A stretch of 64,000 nt of DNA, taken from NCBI GenBank assembly GCA_911728455.2, contig OU452231.1, positions 8,896,963-8,960,962 of the forward strand, in the 5' to 3' direction. Shown here piece by piece: positions 12,701 through 24,700 of this stretch. The position numbers were made by a program, and so were the translations under genes. The stretch's first letter is position 1; each line of letters opens with the position of its first letter. This DNA is from Marthasterias glacialis (Eukaryota > Echinodermata > Asteroidea > Forcipulatida > Asteriidae). The notes beneath the pieces are model-generated. The model worked only from the letters and a program-made list of their open reading frames with translations. It was not told the origin of the DNA and made no database searches.

Positions 12701-15700
12701 GTAATGGTTCACAAGGTGCTGTGGCGCAATCTGCAGCCGATCAAACCAGGAACACCGGAGCGAATCCCTTCTCTTTGCGATAAGTGCACTGGGTTCTTTT
12801 ACGTGCATTACACAACACACGGGACCTACGGCTTTACGTCCCATCCGAAGGACGTAGCAATAATGGTTAAGTGTCTTGCTTAATGACACAAGTGTCACGA
12901 CCGGGACTCGAACCCACACTCTGCCGATCAGAAACAACAGAGCTTAATTCCGGTGTCCTTATCCGCTCGACCACTACACGCCACATTAGGCTCATGTGAA
13001 GTGGATCGATACACACGCGAATGGGGTACTAGAACTTTGACAAGTTTTGTTATTTTATTTGTTTCTTGTCTGTGTTTTGATCGGCTCATGTGAAGTGGAT
13101 CGATACACATGCGAATGGGGTACTAGAACTTTGACAAGTTTTGTTATTTTATTTGTTTCTTGTCTGTGTTTTATTCGGCTCAGGTGAAGTGGGTCGATAC
13201 GCAAATGAATGGGGTACTAGAACTTTGACAAGGTTTGTTATTTTATTTGTTTCTTGTCTGTGTTTTATTCTTTCAGTGGCAAGTTCTTTAATCTGATCTG
13301 TCTAATGGACAGTGCGGACGCCATGTTTGAATACTATGACAAATTGGTACCCGCGGTAAGTTTTTCTAATTGCTTCCCACAGCTACATGTCAATCTCTTA
13401 ATGTTTGTATTGCAACAAATTATAACCAGTCCCATGCAAATGACAGTGTTAAATGGAAACCCTAAAACATGGACCGTTAAAAAAAAGCTGGTGGACCATA
13501 AATACTACAGTGCTGTCCTAGACACGAGGATCCATTTCTGGGGCAGAACAATTTCAGAGCTTTATAATTCAAGTCTTACCTGAAAAAAGCTACTAATCTA
13601 CTTAAGCTACTTAACATTCTATAGCCTTATACAGATATTCCTCATAAATCCATCATTTTTCGTGAAATAATTCAGCTCTCAACATTAAACATTTCTGCCA
13701 AATTTAAACACAGTTCATTGCGCAAACCTAGTACGGGTGTGTTTGCGCGTCACCGCACAGTGACCGCACAGCACTAAACATACGGACGAAATACGCACAA
13801 CCGTCCTGCGCCAACATGCTAGGTACCCGTACGTGTGGAAGGCATGTTTGAGAAAACGAACAAAACGGAAACTTTCTTAACATTGACAGCTGAATTATTT
13901 CCCAAAAATTACGGATTTATGAGGAATAAGATTTACTGGTAAGTTTTGAATTACGGAGCTCTTAAATGTTTCTGGCCCGGCTAGGACTCTGTATCTTTGT
14001 ACAGCACAGAGGAAGAGTCCCATAAAGGGCTAGGCGGACCAGTGAAATGACAAGCTAACTTGTCCTGCTGGCTTGTCACTGATAAAGCTAAGGGCAAAAC
14101 CTGAGAAAGATGCCGATTTCTGACCTGTTCTTAAAAACAAAATGTGTTTATGAGATATTTCAAACGTGCAAGTGTTTGAAGTTTGTGATGCAGCTAGTAA
14201 TTTAAATAAAACTTGCAACGCTTTGAAGGAGAATGCTGTTGTGCAGTCGGGAGTTATGTTGGTGAATTTATCGTTTGATATTTAATTCCTACTTTATCTG
14301 AATATCGGTTTTTGGTCTTGATTTATCCTGTTTGCCCTGTTTGTCTGTTTGTCGATTGTTCATTCTCATTCTTGCTGTTTAGTATTCATCATTTTGTATG
14401 AGTATTGTTCCTTAATAGATTTGATTGCATTTCCTTTTCATACATTGCCTCTGCATTAAATTATTTTATTGTGTAATCCCGTAATGCTCCACAAGCTCTA
14501 CATAGATAACTGCATATTGTTGTTCACATAAAATAAATGCATCTTGAATTGAATTTAACAGGAGACTGTTTGGAACGCTACGTAGCAACTCCCTCTGTCA
14601 CATGCTGGGCATGGTTTATTGTTGCTTACAATATTCGGGAAAAGTTTGAGTAAAGCTTTTTTGATTATGACCTGCAGGCACTCACTCCCAGCACACAGAT
14701 TTATATAGAGATGCTAAGATCAATGGAGACAGCTGGAGCTTATGCAAAGGTCCACCAACTATGGAAAGGTATTAGTCAATCGAGGGACTACATTCCTTCA
14801 TTTCAATTCATTTATTATTAATTCTGGTCGTGAAGCCAAGGACTTTCAGAAAAGCAAACTTAGTCACTATACTAGCCAAGAACCCCATGAGAGAAGACAG
14901 GAAAAGAAGTTTCAGTTTTAGATGTGGGAGGAAAAGCCTAGAGAATTGTTCTGCTGACCAGAAACACCAGAGCTTGAGTCCAGTGCGCTAGACTGCTCAG
15001 CCATGAGAACGGACTCGAACCCACACTCTGCTGATCAGAAACACCAGAGCTTGAGTCCAGTGCGCTAGACTGCTCAGCCATGAGAACGGACTCGAACCCA
15101 CACTCTGCTGATCAGAAACACCAGAGCTTGAGTCCAGTGCGCTAGACTGCTCAGCTATGACAACGGACTCGAACCCACACTCTGCTGATCAGAAACACCA
15201 GAGCTTGAGTCCAGTGTGCTAGACTGCTCAGCCATGAGAACGGACTCGAACCCACACTCTGCTGATCAGAAACACCAGAGCTTGAGTCCAGTGCGCTAGA
15301 CTGCTCAGCCATGAGAACGGACTCGGACCCACACTCTGCTGATCAGAAACACCAGAGCTTGAGTCCAGTGCGCTAGACTGCTCAGCCATGAGAACGGACT
15401 CGAACCCACACTCTGCTGATCAGAAACACCAGAGCTTGAGTCCAGTGCGCTAGACTGCTCAGCCATGAGAACGGACTCGAACCCACACTCTGCTGATCAG
15501 AAACACCAGAGCTTGAGTCCAGTGCGCTAGACTGCTCAGCCATGAGAACGGACTCGGACCCACACTCTGCTGATCAGAAACACCAGAGCTTGAGTCCAGT
15601 GCGCTAGACTGCTCGGCCACGAGAACGGACTCGAACCCACACTCTGCTGATCAGAAACACCAGAGCTTGAGTCCAGTGCGCTAGACTGCTCAGCCATGAG

Positions 15701-18700
15701 AACGGACTCGAACCCACACTCTGCTGATCAGAAAAACCAGAGCTTGAGTCCAGTGCGCTAGACTGCTCAGCCATGAGAACGGACTCGAACCCACACTCTG
15801 CTGATCAGAAAAACCAGAGCTTGAGTCCAGTGTGCTAGACTGCTCAGCCATGACGATGGACTCGAACCCACACTCTGCTGATCAGAAAAACCAGAGCTTG
15901 AGTCCAGTGCGCTAGACTGCTCAGCCATGACAACGGACTCGAACCCACACTCTGCTGATCAGAAACACCAGAGCTTGAGTCCAGTGTGCTAGACTGCTCG
16001 GCCATGACAACGGACTCGAACCCACACTCTGCTGATCAGAAAAACCAGAGCTTGGGTCCAGTGCGCTAGGCTGCTCAGCCATGAGAACGGACTCGAACCC
16101 ACACTCTGCTGATCAGAAACACCAGAGCTTGAGTCCAGTGCGCTAGACTGCTCAGCCATGAGAACGGACTCGAACCCACACTCTGCTGATCAGAAACACC
16201 AGAGCTTGAGTCCAGTGCGCTAGACTGCTCAGCCATGACAACGGAACTGTGGGGTTCAATTGCAACATCAAAATGAAGATGTCTGTAGAAACTTCCACCA
16301 AAGTTGACCACAAATCATCTAGGATGAAATTTCCTGGCTGTGAATTTATGAAATCAAATTTGTTTTGTATTTGCTTAAAAAGTCGGACTCATGTTTTTAA
16401 ATTTTGCACTATTTGTTCTTTTTTTTCCAGACGTTCAATATTTTGGCCACAAGTTCCATCAACCTTTACTTGAATGTCTACTATCGGTCATGGCTCAAGC
16501 CACTGACCTCGATGACAAGGTAAAAACTGTGTTCCTTGTTCATTTCGTTCACAAGAGCATGAACATCACTTTGAATGTCATAGACACGTGTGTGGCAAAT
16601 CTAATATGGTGACTATGAAATGATCTTTTATTGATTTACAGGTATCGTCCGAGTTTCTTGATATAGCTTTGGAGATCCAGACCATTGTAAAGACATCACA
16701 ATCAAGAAAATATCCCATTCAGTGAGTCACTTAAAGATATCATTAGAGTTCTTAACGACATGCGGTTCTTATATCATTAGGTATCACACAAGCGCGAGTG
16801 GAATACGGAAAACTAAAGCTCTTCTGCATCCAATATTCCACGAGGCCGATGGCCGCATGGGATATGGGACGCAGACCTGCTATATTTTCCCGTATTCCAC
16901 GATCGCGCATGTGATAACTAATTTATCTTCCGGCCAACTGGAAGATAATACAGCTTTGAGCGTTATTTTATAACGAGCAGCACATGCAACACGCAAAGTT
17001 TAGAATGTTACTTTGTACCGTCCGTATACGGAGCACGACGCATAATACTCACAATATAGACACGGACGTCAATTTGGGGGGGGGGGGTTCATGACCCCCG
17101 TGCCCCCCCCCCCCCCCCCCACATCCCAGTTACCCCACTGTCTGGTGCACTAAACCACTTGGCAACAAAACTGGAAAACTTAAAAATTTAGCAATTTTGG
17201 AAAATACAACTTTAGTTTCATTAATTGAATAAGTGTTCCTTTCAGCTGTCTACCTGTCCCTTGTCTATTGTTTTTGTTTTGTCTGTCTTGTTTTATTTTG
17301 TGCACTGGTACACATAAGCCCCTTTTTATACGTACATGTAGGTCTATTGTGGTAAAGATTATTGATCATTGCTGTACTTTTTTTAATGTGGCGTATTTTT
17401 TCATCATGGAAATAAACATTTCTTCTACTCCTACCACTATAACTATTACTGAAATAATGTCTCCCTGTTGGCATGAATTGAGTTTTGGGTAACATAATCA
17501 TCTTTTATTTTCTGTATAGATGGAACACAAGGAGTCTGACACAGCTTGCTATGGTCTGCCTCCAATGTGGCCAGCTTAACCATGCATGGTAAGACTTACG
17601 TTCATTCTGTGCATCAGTATTTGTAACACTGAAGTGATACATGGGGGTGGGGTTGAGTAAATTCACTTTCATCCTGTGTATTTCAATAAACACACCATAC
17701 ATGTACAACCTGTAGAGATTTAATGCGGAGTGAAGTGCAGGCGTGTGATTTCTCATGATTTTTGCTTTTCGAGTCAACACCTTTATTTACCAAGCAGGAC
17801 CAGCGACAAATGAGAGACATTCTTAAAAAATCACACTGTGCACAGGATTGCTAGCTTGATAGCTTGTGTTTCTGATGTAGGAGAACTAAGATTGTAACTC
17901 AGTCGAGGAAGATTAAGAGTTTCTTTATAAGATGTAAATGTTGTCTTCTGAAAAAGTCTGTATGTCATGTCAGTTGTTATCAAGGATCATTTTAAAATTT
18001 TACTGATTTGTTGCTTTTACAAAAAACATGATTGCATAATATCTTGTTACTTTATCGGACCTTAGCGATTTCATTTATACCTCTGCCAATGTTATGACAG
18101 TTATCTCTGATTTGATGTATTTATTTGTATGAATCAGGGATGTCCTTGAACTCTTCAAGCAAGAAAACCTAGTGCCAAGGTAACTATCAATGATATCTGA
18201 ACTTTTGGGTACATCTTCTGAAAACCACTCCCCACTATCTTTATCTTTCAAAACGAATTAGTTTAAATTATATATTTATTTTCCATTGTTACGTCGTACT
18301 ATATGCTTTTATATTGCATTTATCTTGTGTTGTTTTTAACCTGTTTAGTCACTTTTTACAAGTCTAATCAAATACTATTTGATTATCTTATTGACCCCTT
18401 GCACTGTCGTAGCCACGACTACTGTCTTACCCATGCTCGGCCATTTTGGTGGTCAACAATGCATGTAAAGATACGTCTATCAGGCCCAGTGCACAGTAAC
18501 ACTAAAGATGTATCCTCCCCTGTCTGATTTTTGTCCCTATGTGATGTTTCATTTACTTACAGTAACATCTGAAAGCAATTTGCTTTTATATGCTCACTTG
18601 GTGCTTGATATGTGGCAGGGCATACCCCCACCTCCCATTATGTCTTCATTGTGTTCTGGATATCTCTGAAATTCTTTTGAGGATTTGAAGGGGGGGTACT

Positions 18701-21700
18701 TCTGTACAAGAGGGGAAGAGTGTGTTAGAGGTGGGGAACATTTGGGCAGGTGGACTCCCTCTGCCACATATCGGGCATGGTATATACTTGCTGTAATGAT
18801 TATAGCTATTTTGTTTTTCTTGCGGTAATGTTGTGTGTACTAGCTAAAGAGTAGAGTCTCCTCAACAGAAGCTTTGTTTCTTTGAAGGCAATCTGTCGGG
18901 CTCCAGCTGGTTCTACTCTTTCCTTTTGTCAGTGCTGCTTTTTAATTTTGTTAGTGTTTGAACTTGTTTTGCTTCCCCGAGAAATGAAATAAGTAGAAAT
19001 ATAGTATGTATAAATATCAATAATCTAAGACAAATGGTTTTTTTCACAAGCGGTAATATTCTAAGATGTTTTGTTGTTATTTGCCGTAATGTTTTAAGAT
19101 TGTTTTTTTTTTCCATTAAAGTTGTTGTAAGACATTTTGTTTTGTACTTGCTGAATTGTTGTACGTTGTTATTTTGTACTAAACAGTATAATCTAAGGTT
19201 TTTGTTCCTCTTGACAGCAATGTTCTGAAGTTTGTTGTTTTACAAGCTGCTATGTTTTAAAAGATATTTTGTTTTTTTGTCGCAGAACTATTTCGAGATG
19301 TTGATTTACTTAAGCTTGCATACTTCAAGATACATTGTATTTTGTTTTACAAGCATTAATATTCTTATATAAAGTTTTTTCAAGCAAGAATATTTGAAGA
19401 TATATTTGTTTTTTTAAAAGTAGTAATGTTTTCGGTTATTTATTGTTACAAGCATTAATCTAAGATATTTTGTTTTTACAATTAGTAGGCCTAATATTAT
19501 GCATATTTCGTTTTTATGAGCAGCAATATTCAGCAATATAAGATATATTTTTCCCCACTAGCACTAATTATCTAAGATACAATTTTTTTACAAGCAGTAT
19601 TAATCTAAAATATTTAGAAGTAAAATTCTAATATATAAATATATATATATATATATTTTTATATACTTATATTTTGAGATATATATATTAGTTACATGCA
19701 CTAATATGCTAAAATGTTTATATTTTCACTTGCAGTAATGTTCTTCTTGAGGACTATGTAGAGGCATGCATTGTAGCCAGAGATAGCAAGAAGGCAGTAG
19801 TAAGTATTTTGGGTTCTCTCTCTCTAAATTTTGGCATGTGTAGAAAAACAGTTTAAACTCGTGGAGACCATTCATTTTTGTAAAAAAAAGGGAATTTTGC
19901 ATGTTGCTATTTGCACATTTGGCTAATACTGTTGTGACTTTTTTTACACTACTTTCAATTAAAATTTATTGTGTCTGGAAAAAAACACTGTGAAACAAGA
20001 TTCTAGTTTTTTTTTGTTTCAGAAATTTTGATATTTATGTTTTCACGGGAAACATTTGAAATGATCAATTCTGGACATGATCTTTATTTTTGTTTGCGGC
20101 CACCATGAGGCATTTTGGTACAAGCCACTTGTGGCCGCTGTGGTCTATCTTACTTATCCTCTTCGTCCCCTGTGGGACGTAAGGCTGCAACAAAGCTTCT
20201 CCACTCGCCCCTCTTCTTTGCCTTTTTCTCTGCTGTTTTCCAGGTGATTTTTTCTTTTCTGCCGATCAGACAAGGCCGTTGTGGTTTTTTTGGCCTACGT
20301 GTATGTTTCTTTTTGCTTGTGTGTCCATCTGAGGGCTGCTTAAGGGATGTTATTTTGTGGCATCCTGAGTATACGTGCTCCAACCACCTCATCCTCCATT
20401 TGCAAATTTCAAAGACAATGCTCTGGCTATTTGTTTCCATATAGAGATCATTATTGGAAATGATCACTGGCCAAAATATCCTGCAAATTTTCTCGAAGGC
20501 AACTTTTATAAAATGATGAGAGTTTGTTCATGTCGACTTTTTTGTCACTCTCCAACAATCTGACCCACAGAGGAGGACAGATTTCATGCTATGGTCTCTC
20601 CGTGCTTAATTTTACAGTGGGATTTGGTTAAAGCCCTAACCTGCTAATCACCTTCAAGCCCCAGCTCAACATTGGTAAACTGACTGTAAATGCTTCCATT
20701 CTTTGTGCAAATCAAGATATTTGTAATAAATCCAACCTGTGAAAATGTCAGCTCATTTTGTGCTTTCATTTGCGAGAAAATGGTAAAAATGCATTCAGCA
20801 TTTTGATACACATTCCTATAGGCAGAGTTTTCGTCTCACCGAGACGAAAACTAGTTTGGGATCTCATTTCATTTATCATTTAAAAACGATAACACTTCAG
20901 GCAGCAATATGTCAAGGAAAGTTTTCTCCCATCATTATCTTTATACCATGTAAGGTATATGTAAATCTGTGAACATTTATGTTTTTCTTCTTACCAATGT
21001 TGAGCTGGGGCTTTAAGGTGACATGGTTTAGAAAAGAAAAAAAACAATGTTTGTCACATGGTATTAAATCTGCACAATGACTCCGACGCTGGCAATATGT
21101 TTATCTCTTAACTGGTAACAAGCAACAAAAACAACTTCTCAGCGATTGAACCAGATTCCGCAGTTAACAAACTTTTTGGGGTCAATCAAGAATATGCGTC
21201 AATTTTATTCGAAGAGTACACAAAAACTCTCCAGACTAGCCTTTGAATTCCCAACGATATTTTTGCCCGCGGTCTCATCTATAAAAGTGGAGCAGCATTG
21301 TGTACACACCTCTTCTACCTGTACAATAAGATATCACTTGGGATTATCAACGAGCTTGTTTGAGGATGGGAGCGCCTTTTGTGTTGATGAAAGACCCATA
21401 TGATTAGGGCAGTGTCTCTTTATCGCATTGTAAATAAATAAAGGAAAGTATGCTAGGTTAAAACATATCCGCTGGGCCTAATCGCAGCAACTTTTGTTAT
21501 TACCCACTTCTAAAACCCTCAAATCTCCACTGAGTAAACCAAACTTGCAACTGACAATTTTTTTCGGCTGTGCCCAACGCAACCTTTGGCTTGTCGTTTT
21601 CTATTTGAAGTACAACGCATAGTGAATGTTGAGTATTTGCCGCCGGACTTGGAAAGCACTGTGTATACAGCGCTTATCACACATGGGTGGAAGGACAAAA

Positions 21701-24700
21701 CCAAAATAGTATTCTTTATCTCCGATGCAATAATAAATTGCTGCAGTACCTACTGCTAATTGCAGGATTCGAACTGGCTCCTTGTTCACCTGGCAGACGC
21801 GGTGGTCTAGTGGTTAAGACTTCTGCTCTAGAATGCAGGGGACCGGGCTCGAGTTCAACCCTGTGAGCTTCTTTATCATGGATGCAGCCATTATATAATA
21901 TATTGAATGTTGGAGATATATTCTAAGCATGGTTTTCCAGGCTCATGTGTGATGGAAAGAAAACATGAATGAGAAATCCAAACCTAATCTCAGCAGTATC
22001 TGACATACATTGTTTTACAAAAGTACAGCATATAAACTTCGGACTAAAACAAATTACCCAGCCATACTTTCACCGTTGCCCATACTATCCGCTATGTTGA
22101 GGAATGTCTTGCTCTAGCCCAGAAAGTAGAGGTGCTAAGTCCAAAACATTGCTTAGTACTAACACAAAACACCCAGCCGTACCTTCACCGCTGCCCACAC
22201 TATCCGCTATATTGAGGAATGTCTTGCTCTAGCCAAGAAAGTAGAGGTGTTAAGTACAAAATATTGCTTAGTACTAAAACAAAACACCCAGCCGTACCTT
22301 CACCGCTACCCACACTATCCATTATATTGAGGAATGTCTTGCTCTAGCCCAGAAACAAGAGGTGCTAAGTACAAAATATTGCTTAGTACTAAAACAAAAC
22401 ACCAAGTACCTTCACCACTGCCCACACTATCCATTATATTGAGGAATGTTTTGCTCTAGCCCAAAAAGTTTAGGTACTAAGTACAGCATAGTACTAAAAC
22501 AAAACACCCAGCTGTACCTTCATCGCTGCCCACACTCTTTTTATTTTGAGGAATTTCTTGCTCTAGCCCAGTAACTAGATGTACTAAAACAGAAAGTATT
22601 TGCTGAAGAGAGATATTTTTAAGAATCAGCTGGAAACTTGTTAATTAAACCACGTGACAAATCAGATAAGAAGTCACTCGGCAGCTGAAATGAAGACCAA
22701 TCAGATGAGCCCAAGCACATGTTACTCCCCATAGCTATCAGGTCAAGGTACACTTCCGAATCAACAAAAGGAAAAAATCTTGGATTTGGGCCAAAATTGG
22801 GTATGGCTGTTTGGTCCCCTGGAAAAACACTGACAGTGTCAGGTAGAGTGTCACATTGTTGTTAACCTGCTTTTATATCCTTTCTCTAAGCTTGATAACT
22901 TGTAAATGTTAAATGGAGTGATAGAGGTACTGGGTAATCGTCTGATTGTCTCTTCCCTTCCCTACCCCCTTGTCTCTTCCCTCTCGGAACAAAATCTCAA
23001 AATTGGCAGTTACAGGAGTGTAGGGGGGACATTTACTATTACTATTTATCTATTTATTTACTTGTTTTTATTTGTTTTTGTTTAGGATCGTTTACAGAAG
23101 TGAAACAGCACTTTGTATTTTGTCTTTGTTTTTTTTTTCTTCACTGTAACAATATAACTCAATCTCCTGGTCTCTTTCCTTCCCTACCCCCCTTGTCTCT
23201 TTCCTTTCTGAACATACAAAGTTAAAATTTCTTCAAGTTTCCGTGATACTTGCATGGGGGAAAACGGTTTTCCCACTGAATAAAAAATAATACCTCAATC
23301 TCTGTTAAAAAAAAAAAAAAAATGCCAACTCTGTATTTAATGGAGGCAGGTCGCCTATCTGGAATATCTATAGTTTCAGGGTCTTGAGGCATGACCTCCT
23401 TTCTCATCAAAGTTTAATCACCCCTTTAGGGTCAGTGGTAATTTGAAGTCATTCCACCTCCGTTATGTGAGCAAGTTAAATGGAGCATGGTCAGGTTTGT
23501 CATCCAGTAGATTAACTAAGGGTTTCTTCCTGAAACTTCCCGTAGGAATACTTAATCTTGTAACCTTGTTAGGAGTCTGATGTGGGAAGACTTCTCAAGT
23601 TGATCCGTTTAGCTTTAAGTGATCTCTCGATGCTGAGTTTTAAATTGATTGTTTCCACGTTATTATCTGTGGTAATAATTTGACACAGTCAATGCTTAGC
23701 TAGCTGGCCAAAGATGTCTGTTAATGTTCGGGAGGGAGAAAAGGGAGGGGACGATGGACCTACTCATCTGTCTTAATTGTGGGGTTTTTTAAAGCAATGT
23801 TTCTCGTTGTAGTTACCAAAGTACATGTACAAAGTAGTGTATGCTGCTGTGGGGATAAACCCTAAAGATGTGCACCAGTTTATGATTTCTTAGCATTAAG
23901 AAAATGTTTTGTGTAACAGAGAAATACGATTAGTTTCTTTTTGAAATTCACAATCAGAGAGTCTAAGTTAATGATTGTTTTGGAGACATTTGGGTTGGGT
24001 TTTTGTTTTTGTTTTTTTGTTACCTCGGCCAGTGTTTTGCAACCTTGGCTTCTGTGTTTTGCCACCAAGGCATCTGTGTTTTGCTGCTCCGCTGTGGCAT
24101 CTGTGTTTTGCCACCTTGGCCTCTGTGTTGTGCCATCTTGGCCTCTGTGTTTTGCCACCTTGGCCTCTGTGTTGTGCCACCTTGGCCTCTGTGTTGTGCC
24201 ATCTTGGCCTCTGTGTTTTGCCACCTTGGCCTCTGTGTTTTGCCACCTTGGCCTCTGTGTTTTGCCACCTTGGCCTCTGTGTTTTGCCAACTTGGCCTCT
24301 GTGTTTTGCCACATTGGCGTCTTTGTTTTGCCACCTTGCTGACAGCTAAACCCCTTGCTCTTGAGGTTGCCAAATAGAAAGGGAAAACAAACACACGCTT
24401 TGAAAAATCCGATCAGACCACCCCGCTAGAAATGCCACATTTGATAAATTTTATCTTGCTTATTCCCAGTTTATGATATTCTGTGATTTGGATGGATGCC
24501 CATCTGTTAAGAAGTGGTGCGGGTTGAATGAAAAAAGGGCGCATTTATGCCATGTTAATTTAAGGTCTTGTTTGTGGTAACCTAAAGCCATAAAACGCTT
24601 GTGTATGGACCGTTGTAGCACCGAGCATTCGACCGTAAAGTTTGGCATATAGAAGGGTGTAGAGAAGGTAACAGCTTACAGGTCACATGTCAATTTCTTT

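Noticed and set aside
14936..16245. CRISPR-like array
   Set aside because: The units are contiguous tandem repeats with no unique spacers, and the DNA is animal nuclear; it is a tRNA-derived satellite.
16075..16311. 78-codon minus-strand open frame
   Set aside because: It is a translation of the tRNA-like array end; no coding support.
23880..24394. Several open frames of 114-144 codons on both strands
   Set aside because: All come from the 22-bp minisatellite, which lacks stops; no sign of real coding.
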